Shown here: in pieces, positions 9,090-17,116 of the stretch
Layout of the letters: every line of letters starts with the position of its first letter
Position numbering within the stretch: the first letter of the stretch is position 1
Source of the DNA: Trichomonas tenax
Lineage: Eukaryota; Parabasalia; Trichomonadida; Trichomonadidae
DNA length: 26,321 bases
Reading direction: 5' to 3'
Assembly (NCBI GenBank): GCA_023091735.1
Contig: JALKBU010000742.1
Location: 1 to 26,321, forward strand
The notes under the pieces: model-generated
What the model saw: only the letters and a program-made list of their open reading frames with translations
What the model was told of the DNA's origin: nothing
Database searches by the model: none
Program-made: the position numbers and the translations under genes

Positions 9090-9737
9090 ATGTGCAGCAA
9101 CGAAAACAAGACGTTCATGAAAGACATGCTCAAAGTTTACGCATCTGCAACGTTAGGCGACATGTTCACGACCTCCGTTGTCCACGGCATCAAAGGCGAT
9201 GAATCAGTTTTATCATTTAATGATGCTTTACTTCACGGATTCCAAACAGCAACAACATTTGTCGCATATCCAATTGCCACAAAGATCCTTTCCGAGGTTT
9301 CTGAGACTTACAGACATCATCGTGAAGATGAAGATGGATGCAGAGTCGCTGCTTACGTCGCTGGCGGTGTGGCAGCTGCAGGAGTTGTCGCTCTCGTCAA
9401 CAATCCACTCGAAAAGATCAGAAGAGCTCACCAGAAGGAGAAGTCTGATGAACAATTTACGGCATTCTTTGTTGGCCAAATTGGTCCAAACGTTGGTGCG
9501 GCACTCGCCTCTGAACTGCTCGACCCAATGCTCCCAGTTTTCGGAAATTCTCTCTTCTCATGGGCAAGAAATCAAATGCTCAATGCTGCAATCAACTTGA
9601 GTGCAACAATTGGATGTGTTCCCGGTGCTATCGTTTCTGGACACGGTGTTGCTGATTTGTTCAACGGTTATCTTGTTGATATCTTCCCAAGCGCCATTCT
9701 TACTGATTCATTTGGCCACATCTCTGCCATTTGGTAA
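9090..9737 (+). CDS. hydrophobic Ala/Gly-rich protein of unknown function
   Basis: The frame is open from 8931, but I start the protein at the internal ATG at 9090 (MCSNENKTF), because an initiator match lies 13 bases before it and the sequence upstream is not protein-like; this gives 215 residues. Hydrophobic, small-residue-rich segments occur at about 85-104 (AAYVAGGVAAAGVVALV), 122-140, 165-188 and 189-205, so it may cross or insert into a membrane. After the first of these comes NPLEKIRR (105-112), which weakly recalls the P-x-D/E-x-x-K/R signature of mitochondrial-type carriers, but the protein is too short for a three-repeat carrier and the full motif is not matched. A Tim17-type glycine-zipper protein is another possibility. 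I do not assign a function. The TAA stop overlaps a UAAA. Confidence 0.7.
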   Translation: MCSNENKTFMKDMLKVYASATLGDMFTTSVVHGIKGDESVLSFNDALLHGFQTATTFVAYPIATKILSEVSETYRHHREDEDGCRVAAYVAGGVAAAGVVALVNNPLEKIRRAHQKEKSDEQFTAFFVGQIGPNVGAALASELLDPMLPVFGNSLFSWARNQMLNAAINLSATIGCVPGAIVSGHGVADLFNGYLVDIFPSAILTDSFGHISAIW

Positions 9738-9738
9738 A
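9735..9738 (+). terminator. UAAA overlapping the stop codon
   Basis: The TAA stop is followed by AAA, so the stop codon itself forms a UAAA. This arrangement is characteristic of trichomonad mRNA 3' ends. Confidence 0.45.
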
Positions 9739-10400
9739 ATCCCATTGTCCGATAATAAAACGTCCATAATATATTGTCTGAAAATTAAAAATTTTATTTT
9801 CATTTTCAAATTTTAAATTCAACATAAATCAATTATATGAAAATACATTAATCTAAAAAGATATGGCATTTGTACCATTTAAAGGATCATATTTCATAGA
9901 ATTGAAGGCAAAAATTTCAAATTTTCCCTAAATTCAGCGACAATACATGTGCAGATCCATACTATATCAATATGCATTGTATCTATATGATAGGTATTTT
10001 GTTATATATCATGATTGCGCATCATAAAGATGTGAATTAAGCGAATATTGTCAATATTTGGCAAGAAATGGGAGTTTAATGATAAATTGTATTTTAGACT
10101 TTTAAGATCTTTTAACTTAAAAGTCGATTTTTTAAAATTGAATTAAAATTTCCATGAAAGTTGAAAATTGGGAATGAAAACCTAGAAGAATATATAATGC
10201 TTCCGGTGCTGAATTCAGTGCTAATGTGCTTGAGATCTGATATCAATCAAACAACATTATATGATCAAAAACAATTTCACACCCCCTGTTTTTCTAAAAC
10301 AAACCCCTAAATTTCCAATCAGACCAAATCGAAAAATAAACAACAGAGAGAAAAGACCGATGAAAAAGGATTGATTTAATAAAAAACAAACATAATATTT
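9738..10400. other. convergent intergenic region
   Basis: This region separates the 3' ends of the + gene at 9090 and the - gene at 10402. It is A+T-rich and I see no ORF, RNA gene or organised repeat. Confidence 0.55.
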
Positions 10401-10404
10401 TTTA
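10401..10404 (-). terminator. UAAA overlapping the stop codon
   Basis: On the minus strand the TAA stop of the gene at 10402-11130 reads into further A residues, creating a UAAA that spans the stop codon. Confidence 0.45.
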
Positions 10405-11130
10405 GATTGAGAAATTATCCATTATGAATGCATCCTCAAGATTTGGAGAGAAGATGGACTCCTTGCTCTCGAAGAAGTTGAATTCCTGTGGGAAGAGGAT
10501 AAATGAATATTCAAGGTCTATATCGTCATCTGGATTTGTTGCTGGAGTCTCTGTCTGAATTGGCTGTGTCTGTGTTGTGTTTTGAGCATTTTCTTCTGGA
10601 GAAGAAATGACTTCGTCGTCATCAGAGACGACTTTCGAACTGTTTCCCTTCTTGAAGTGGGCAACCATCTCTAATATTCCCTTTCCTGTTTCTGTCTTGA
10701 GCCATTCAGCGTTTTTATTGGATGAATTTGTTGTCAAAAGCGACTCGATGCCCTTTGTGTGAGATCTCATGCAGATGATTGTATTTGGATTAGAGAGGAA
10801 GTTCTCATACTGCTTCCAGTTCATGTAGATGAACATTATGAATTTTCTGTTTGAGAAAAGCTTTTCACAAGCTTCGAAATTCGAACAATACCACTTAAAG
10901 ATGGTTTTTTCGTTTAGCTGCTGGAAGAACCTTTCCCATGTGGACTGAAGGAATGCTAGCATTCCCTTTCTGGTTCTCCAATCGCATCTCACTGTTCTGA
11001 TTCCGAATTCTTTTGCGGACATCTTCACCAATATGGCGAGAAAGTCTCTTCTAAGGAGCCTGGAGTAAGTCTTCAGGCATGCCTTGATGTTATCAATGCG
11101 CTCAGTTGACTTGCTGATGTGCTTGGACAT
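10402..11130 (-). CDS. unknown protein with acidic, Q/T/P-rich C-terminal tail
   Basis: I do not recognise this 242-residue protein. Residues 1-165 look like one folded, basic and aromatic-rich domain with KTYSRLLRRDFLAIL (19-33), WRTRKGMLAFLQSTWERFF (51-69) and FSNRKFIMFIYMNWKQYENF (91-110). From about 166 it changes sharply to a low-complexity acidic tail with SDDDEV, a Q/T/P-rich stretch and PDDDIDLEYSF, and it ends in alternating acidic and hydrophobic residues (NLEDAFIMDNFSI). A basic domain followed by an acidic Q/T/P-rich tail is the layout of many transcription regulators, and trichomonads have expanded families of these. I see no clear IBP39, Myb or winged-helix signature, so this is only a suggestion. 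Three overlapping initiator matches lie 5-14 bases upstream, supporting the start. Confidence 0.68.
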   Translation of the reverse strand: MSKHISKSTERIDNIKACLKTYSRLLRRDFLAILVKMSAKEFGIRTVRCDWRTRKGMLAFLQSTWERFFQQLNEKTIFKWYCSNFEACEKLFSNRKFIMFIYMNWKQYENFLSNPNTIICMRSHTKGIESLLTTNSSNKNAEWLKTETGKGILEMVAHFKKGNSSKVVSDDDEVISSPEENAQNTTQTQPIQTETPATNPDDDIDLEYSFILFPQEFNFFESKESIFSPNLEDAFIMDNFSI

Positions 11131-11132
11131 GA

Positions 11133-11146
11133 AATGAAATGAGTGA
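11133..11146 (-). promoter_or_regulatory. cluster of three initiator matches
   Basis: On the minus strand TCACT, TCATT and TCATT occur in a row, with possible +1 positions at 11144, 11140 and 11135. All match TCA(+1)YW and lie 5-14 bases before the ATG at 11130, so the leader may be heterogeneous. Confidence 0.5.
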
Positions 11147-11339
11147 TCCTCCTTCGCAAATTGTTGAGAAAGAAATTGTGAAAGCCTCTCAAATAAAGTT
11201 TATTTTTCTGAAGCACGGCTGTGGTCGATTTTATTCCCATTCTGATATTATACTCGCTACCATGCATTGTGGTGGTATTATTCATGGATATTTTTCGGAT
11301 GCTTCGTCCCCAAATGAACGACAAATGCAAAAAAAAAAT

Positions 11340-11517
11340 TCATGTGTTTTCGGGGGGCGCAGCCCCCGCCTATTAAAGATGAGAGTTGGCGAAGCTTAAC
11401 AGCACTTGCACGAAGCAGAATCACTGAAGAAAGCACTTCTTGTTGGAGTGTTTCATCAGGGACGCTGAAGTTCATTTGAATAGTTTACAGCGGGGACGCC
11501 TTAAGACGCCGTGGCAT
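11340..11517 (+). repeat. dispersed G+C-rich repeat fragment, copy A
   Basis: A G+C-rich island in A+T-rich DNA. It starts with a hairpin-forming CGGGGGGCGCAGCCCCCG at about 11350 and ends with a 41-bp block (11476-11516) that matches the minus strand of 26049-26089 at 35 of 41 positions. In between, one + frame reads IKDESWRSLTALARSRI, which resembles IKEGGWESLTAITCIGY encoded near the right end of the window. I read it as a decayed copy of an interspersed element that may once have been coding. The 86-codon ORF at 11139-11399 runs into it and is not convincing as a gene. Confidence 0.6.
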
Positions 11518-11769
11518 ACCAACACCTATTTTTTGATAGAGCTATTTGTCGATATGCAGTATCATATTTCGTTGTGTATAGTGTTTTAACAGTGAAAACA
11601 TCGCGCGTTAAAAAATCACATCAAAATATTTTAATTAAATCTCGATGAAATTTTCATCCCATATAAGCAGAAATTATAATAACAAGGAATTTTCGAAATT
11701 ATATATCATATGATTATTTTTCTCTCAAATAAATTAAAATTAGTTCTAATTGAATTTTGATCTGCTAAC

Positions 11770-12347
11770 TATATAACAACCGTCGGTTTTGCAGGTCACT
11801 TTTTGTACGTTATTTAAGTTTATTCCCCATTGGGGAACCAAAAAAAAAATCGTGGCCGGAGGCTTTGCCTCCGGCCACATGACAAATACAAATAAATGAA
11901 CTGAAAATTCGGAACTTATAAGTTCAAAAAGCAAAAATAGCATTGATTTATTATATTACAAGCAATTAAACTACGAAATCTCCATTTTTGCGGCCAATGA
12001 CTTTCAAATTCCCCAAAACCCCATTTGCGGTATTGTAATCAAGCGTCACTTTTCCCAAAAATTGAGTCGCCCAAACTAAAAAATGCGTGGCGGGTATTCA
12101 ATTTTGCGTCACCTTTTGGGAAAATTGAGAGGAAAAATGGAGAAAGGTATTTCGTTTTTTGTTTGAAATTGAAACCATGAATTCGCGGTATATTTCCTCA
12201 TCTAATATGATTCCCCACTGTAAAAAGTTTCCCCCATTTTCCAAAAAAACACTTTTTATTGTAAAATATAATTTTTCCCCATTTGGGGACGCACGTGGGG
12301 AAGACCCCCATATGGGAAAGGGAAAAAAGCCCGATGGTTGCTATATA
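11770..12347. mobile_element. possible small inverted-repeat element (MITE-like)
   Basis: The ends form an imperfect inverted repeat: TATATAACAACCGTCGG at 11770-11786 and the reverse complement of CCGATGGTTGCTATATA at 12331-12347, matching 15 of 17. The 578-bp interior is unusual for the neighbourhood, with several G+C-rich palindromes, including TTCCCCATTGGGGAA at 11823-11837, a perfect 12-bp stem at 11852-11878 and TCCCCATTTGGGGA at 12276-12289. No transposase is encoded. I cannot define a convincing target duplication beyond a possible TA, so this is tentative. Confidence 0.35.
11852..11878. repeat. perfect 12-bp stem hairpin
   Basis: GTGGCCGGAGGC, a TTT loop, then GCCTCCGGCCAC form a perfect stem. 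It is far more G+C-rich than its surroundings. It follows a shorter TTCCCC-ATT-GGGGAA palindrome and an A run of ten. The function is unknown; a transcript end, an element-internal structure or a protein-binding palindrome are all possible. Confidence 0.75.
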
Positions 12348-14504
12348 ACATTAATATTTTGACTTTAGATAATTGTATAACATACGATTATTTTCGTTAG
12401 AAATTTTGCTTGCTGTAATTATGTTATACAAATGTCGTAGAATATATTTAATTAAATAAATTTCAATCGTTACGATTATTTTAGGCATAAAAATTTCAAA
12501 AACAAGAAATAATCTTTACTACAGCAAATAGAAGACAAATATTCGCTGATATGGTCGGTAAGCATTCAAAAGTTCAGTATTCCATAATCATGCATTGTGA
12601 TTCATGAAGTAAAATCAAGTTTAAACTTCACAATTATTTCCATTGTGGTCCTAAAAAATTAGTTTAAGGTATTCCAAAGCAAACAAAACCTAAGATCTTA
12701 GGAAGATGGATAATGAAACGATCACAGGTTGCGAAAATAAATAAAGTTGCCGTGGAATTTGTGGTATTTCTCTAATGATTTTTGATTGTTCGAAAAATTT
12801 GTGGCCGATTTGATTTCAAGAGTAATGGAATTGTATTATACTCTTGGTGTATGTGAAGAGGAGTTCATTAAAGCATGAAGATTTTGTTATTTAAGATCCA
12901 GTTCAACAATTATTAACAATCAGGTCTTTGGAAAATTAATTTGTTTGTACTTTTGCCTACGGGTGCGAGAATCAGTAGCTTTCAGTCTGTTTAATCACAC
13001 TATTTTCATCAAGTAATTCTAAAAACCGAAGTTCAGCATTAACTATCATGATGCCGCAATAAGACTCTGCTTTTAAAAAGATTTACTCATGCTTGAAACA
13101 CCATATTTCATTAAAAAATCGTTTCAAATTTAATATCTTTCATACATTACAATTCTGGAAAATATAAAATAGGAACATAGTTTACACACATTTGATTTAT
13201 GATATTGATTGCCTTCATTTCGCATCAAAATTATCCCATTGTGGTCGAATTTTCCATAACTAAAGTACTTGAATCGATATCCACAGTACAAAATTGATAT
13301 AAATTTTTATCTGAATGTAACTGTACAGTTAAATATTGTATTTTCATGTGATGATTTCGCTCGAAGCGATCTTCGGAATCTTCGTAATGAAATTTTTTCA
13401 AGTTCATCTATAGAAGGCAAAGAATATGCCATATGATAGAACGAACGTAAATCGGAAACGTGTTTGCGAATCTAAGAGTTATTCCCATTGGAAATATGGT
13501 TGATCACAGTTATATTTTAATGAGCTGATCCTTTGCGCAATCTACTTGCCAACAATCCATGTTTTGAACTCGAAAATTCTGTTCTTTGACATGTAAGAAC
13601 ATTTCTGACAATTTGTCATGTAAGCTTATTTTTGACACAAAAAATTTCAGAAGCTTTCTTTTTGTTCCATCGACCTCATTGTGATGTCGAGCTCAACTGC
13701 TTACAGCTATTCATCTGTGATGTCTCTCCGTCGGTTTTCTGCCTTTATATGTTCGAATAAACATTTTTAAATTTTAATTGATATTCAATACAAAAAATGT
13801 TCAATTTGTAAATGATTTTCTCCAGAAGCTTACATGCCTTACTTGTATATATGGATCTACACAATATGTTATAATGTAGATCATTTGAAAAGTTGGATTC
13901 TTACAAATTTGCCTTCCATTCCACTAAACAAAGAGAAGATTATTAATGAAATTAACCTTATTTGACGAACGAAACCTGATTCAGCAATAATGATCAATTT
14001 TTATCACAGCATAATTTTCCCAATACATTTACCTTCCATTAAACAATCAATATATATTTATATAAGTTAACATGATTAATTTTGTTATTTTAGCTTTAAT
14101 TTCTTCGATGCAAAACATCAAATCTTATTTTCAAATAATTTATTGTTTATATATTTTGATCATCAATAGATACAATGTTTTTATTGGCTTCGTGTTCAGA
14201 AAATGAACAAAGAAAGTCAACTGAGCACTAATTTTCTTTTGTTGATATCTCAACATGTCAAGATATTTAGAAATGAGTTATGTTGCGGTTCAATTCCATC
14301 ATAACCCAAGTATTACTATGCAAAGTTATTACGTTCAACAAAATACCCAAGAGCAGAAAATCGATGAAAAAAGATTCCTTACTTCTATGGGTCCAAAAAC
14401 ATGAAATTTATATAAATATAGTGATATCAAAGTATAAGAAGGCTAAAAAATAAAAAAAAATATAAACATAATGTAGCGAAAAAAAATTGCTCGTTAAAAA
14501 AATA

Positions 14505-15710
14505 ATGAAATCAAGTTATAATGATCTAAAACTATTTTCTCCGATCGGAGACAACGATTTCACGCCGAGAGTGAACATTGACGACTCTTTTGAGATATTC
14601 TACCAAAGCCCGAAAGCGAATTCGAACTCCGAAGTTTATTTTGGAACTGGCCGCGAAAGAAATGCGAGAAAAATACAAACTCCGCAGGGATCTCCGTCCA
14701 ACATCATACAGAGTCCACGTTCACCGCGAAGAAAACAGCATAAAAGGCAAACTTTGCCGTCAACTCCTGAATATCAGGAAGATCCTGAAATAGATTTCTT
14801 TATTCACAATAATTCAGATCTCGCATCTACAGTGGCCACTCAAATTTTACTTGGATCGCCTCTAGAGACGCGAAATCCCGAAATTTTGCAACTAAGTTTA
14901 GCATCTCTCGAACAAAAGCGAAATGCATACTATAAAAACAAAGAATTCCACCAAGCTCAGAACGTAGAGGAAGCTATCGTCAGAGGAAAGCAAATATTGC
15001 TTGAATCCATGAAAGACGTTATTCAAAATCACGAAATGAGCTGTGTTGATTTAAGAGCACAGCACATTATCACAGACACGACTATATTCGATCACTCGAA
15101 AGAATACGAAAAAGACAGACTAGAAAGCAGAGTTGAAAGATCAATGAAAAATCTAAAAAAGAAACACGAAGAAGAACTGCGACAGCACCAAGAGAAATGG
15201 AATTCTGAGATGAAATTGCGTGAATTCAACAAGATATCTCCAAAATTACGCGCGATGAGAGACCAACAAGTTAGATATATAAGAGCGAAGAAATTCGATG
15301 AAGCAGACCAAATGGGAAGGGACGCTGATGCATTGTATCAGCAAGAATTGATGCAATCAAAGTCAAAGCATTATAAAGCATATATTGAATCGAGAGAAAG
15401 GCTTTTGGCTAAGCAAAAGCATGAATTGGATGTCCTTGTAAGTGCTAATAAGGATAGAAAGTACGTTTTTAATGGTACCGTTGAGAAAAATAGAGATACT
15501 TTTCATAATCGCGAAAAAGTTTTGCAAATTTACAGAAGCATGGCATCAGATCGCGAAAAACTTTGGAATCAGCGCAAATCGTATCAACTTGAGTTCATAA
15601 AAGCAACGCAAGCAAGTTTGAGATCTCAAATCAACGATAATATCGATAATCCTATGAAATTAATACTTCCTTCGCTCCCAGAAGGTGCTAAACGAAGTCC
15701 AAGACGATGA
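14505..15710 (+). CDS. coiled-coil protein with S/T-P-rich N terminus
   Basis: This is a 401-residue protein taken from the first ATG (MKSSYNDLKLF). The first ~110 residues are disordered and rich in Ser/Thr-Pro sites (FSPIG, DFTPR, QTPQGSP, QSPRSPRRK, LPSTPE), plausible targets of proline-directed kinases. From about 130 on the protein is charged and helical. A segment with KRNAYYKNKEFHQAQNVEEA and a later one with QVRYIRAKKFDEADQMGRDA share a Y-x(3)-K-x-F-x-x-A pattern and may be related helical hairpins. A long coiled coil covers about 200-350, and the tail ends in KRSPRR. There is no catalytic motif or membrane segment. A cytoskeletal or centrosomal structural role is plausible but unproven. 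I see no clear initiator sequence close to this ATG. Confidence 0.82.
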   Translation: MKSSYNDLKLFSPIGDNDFTPRVNIDDSFEIFYQSPKANSNSEVYFGTGRERNARKIQTPQGSPSNIIQSPRSPRRKQHKRQTLPSTPEYQEDPEIDFFIHNNSDLASTVATQILLGSPLETRNPEILQLSLASLEQKRNAYYKNKEFHQAQNVEEAIVRGKQILLESMKDVIQNHEMSCVDLRAQHIITDTTIFDHSKEYEKDRLESRVERSMKNLKKKHEEELRQHQEKWNSEMKLREFNKISPKLRAMRDQQVRYIRAKKFDEADQMGRDADALYQQELMQSKSKHYKAYIESRERLLAKQKHELDVLVSANKDRKYVFNGTVEKNRDTFHNREKVLQIYRSMASDREKLWNQRKSYQLEFIKATQASLRSQINDNIDNPMKLILPSLPEGAKRSPRR

Positions 15711-15827
15711 ATTTTTTTAAAATTTGTTTTTTGTTATTATAAAATATAGTGTAATTCGGTTATAACTCACAGTAGCAATTAATACTCAAACAATATATAA
15801 CAGATATATTAGAAGTTAAAAAAAATC

Positions 15828-16778
15828 TTAATGTGTGTTTAATTCGAATATTCCTCTGTTGATTCCGCACATTTCATGGCCAGCGATTAGCCTACAATAG
15901 CCTTTTTCACCTCAGCCTTCTCTCCATGAGTTTCTGAGTATCCAGTAACCTATATCAGCTTCCTTTTCCCATCCGATGATACCGAGTGAGTGATCGAGGA
16001 ATATGCAGCTGCATTGACTGTCCTGGTAGATTCCTGTGTGGTACATTTGGATAGAATGGAGGCTGGCATCGATGCCGGCGATAATTGGATGGATTTGAAT
16101 CAATGTTTTCATGTAACTATCGGGACAAATGTAAAATATTCTATAATCCTTAAGAGAAACAACAAACTTGCTTTGATCCATGTAGCACGCTCCAACAACA
16201 CCAGTCCATGGATATTTAGACTCTTCTTCTAATCAATTAGTTTCGGATGATAGCATGGAATTGAAAACATCTTGCGGAGATCCCTTGCTGCATCTATAAG
16301 CACAGGTTGCGCAATCCACGAGATACTGCTCTGAGAGGACCTTCAAATCGAATGTGTATATTCCCCAGTCAGATTCGAATGCTTGGATCTAAGAATATGC
16401 CCATTCAGCGCCGCACATTCCTTGGTCTTTGATTTTGTTGACATAGAAGTAATCTCTCCAGTCCCAGAAATCAGGAGGAACCTGCTTTACATCTTCTGGT
16501 TGTGCAACATTCTTTCTTTGTGTTTCTCTGTAACTGAGAATTGATTTGTATTCTGTACGCGTTAGACACGTGAGATGGTTCATTGTTAGCTTAAATCCTT
16601 TGTTTGCTCTGTTGTGCTCATCAAGGTATCTCTTATTTGCTAAATAAATGCCTAATCTGATGTGATATTCTTCTCCAGTGAAAATTTGGTTAGTTCTGTG
16701 AATGTAGTCGACAAAGGACCTCTCCTCGTGAACTAGAATTCCTATAGACGAGGCAGAAGACAACAAGAAAGAAATCAT
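15828..16778 (-). pseudogene. papain-family (C1) cysteine protease pseudogene
   Basis: One minus-strand frame encodes 316 codons of a cathepsin L-like protease, the normal length for trichomonad enzymes of this family. A short hydrophobic start precedes an inhibitor propeptide (about 19-85), with EEYHIRLGIYLANKRYLDEH and NKGFKLTMNHLT, like the ERFNIN/GNFD region. The mature domain begins near VPPDFWDWRDY (100-110). Three stops interrupt it: TAG at codon 130, TGA at 182 and TGA at 289, the last where Trp is expected in the W-G-E-x-G-Y segment. The active-site block DQGMCGAEW has Glu125 where the nucleophilic Cys belongs. His263 (LDHSLGIIGW) and Asn283 (LRNSW) remain, as does the C-terminal MCGIN block. 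There are no frameshifts, so decay is by substitutions only. No initiator lies before the ATG. Confidence 0.92.
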
Positions 16779-16964
16779 TTAAAGTTGCCGAGTAAATGTC
16801 ACTTTTTGGAACGTCAAGTTTGCAAAAAAAAATATTTTTAAAACCAAGAAAGAATGAAAATTCTGTGATTTTAATATATTCTCCATGACACAGGAGGCAT
16901 GATCATATATATCCAACAAAAAGCATCATAAGCACAATGATGATGCATTTTCACCAAAGAGTGG

Positions 16965-17100
16965 AAAAGTGTCATATGTCAAATTACTAGTGAATTGAAA
17001 AGCGCCATGTGAGATATGACATGTAAAGTATTATGTGTCAGATTGTATGGAAAATGAAAGGTGATATATGAAATATGACGTGTAAGGTGTCAAATGTCAG
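16965..17100 (+). repeat. degenerate ~55-bp tandem units in the hydrolase promoter
   Basis: The block from about 16992 to 17041 (GAATTGAAAAGC... ATGACATGTAAAGT ...TGTGTCAG) aligns with the block from 17050 to 17100 (GAAAATGAAAGG... ATGACGTGTAAGGT ...AATGTCAG). A shorter third copy (GAGTGGAAAAGTGTCATATG) lies before them near 16960. The copies carry GACRTGTAARGT and TGTCA words and end seven bases before the predicted start site, so they may contain binding sites. Confidence 0.5.
17020..17029 (+). promoter_or_regulatory. CATGTAAAGT motif, copy 3
   Basis: An exact copy of the recurrent 10-mer, 87 bases before the predicted hydrolase start site. A close variant (CGTGTAAGGT at 17079-17088) sits 28 bases before it. 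Confidence 0.4.
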
Positions 17101-17104
17101 GAAA

Positions 17105-17109
17105 TCATA
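17105..17109 (+). promoter_or_regulatory. initiator element (Inr), TCATA
   Basis: TCATA matches TCA(+1)YW; +1 at 17107 is 10 bases before the ATG at 17117. Confidence 0.55.
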
Positions 17110-17116
17110 ATGTAGA

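Larger units (their letters stand above)
11518..14504. other. long gene-free region
   Basis: Nearly 3 kb without a credible gene. The left part holds the possible small element at 11770-12347. From 12348 to 14504 it is stop-rich A+T-rich DNA. A GACATGTAAGAAC/GTCATGTAAGC pair at 13588-13624 resembles the recurrent CATGTAA motif but is not exact. I see no tRNA or other RNA gene. Confidence 0.55.
16779..17104. other. divergent upstream region with degenerate repeats
   Basis: The spacer lies between the protease pseudogene (-) and the hydrolase gene (+). Its right half holds about two and a half degenerate copies of a ~55-bp unit, listed separately. The left half is plain A+T-rich sequence. Confidence 0.5.

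Noticed and set aside
11139..11399. 86-codon + strand ORF beginning MSDPPSQIVEKE
   Set aside because: It starts inside the promoter of the opposite gene and runs through an A run into the dispersed G+C-rich repeat. It has no domain and no initiator.
12983..13000. TCTGTTTAATCACACT also found near 18870
   Set aside because: A single 16-base match in A+T-rich DNA of this length is not far from chance, and the flanks do not align.
15912..15914. TGA in the protease read as Trp or selenocysteine
   Set aside because: TGA terminates the ARF gene in a normal way, a TAG is also present in the protease, and the catalytic Cys is lost, so a pseudogene is simpler.
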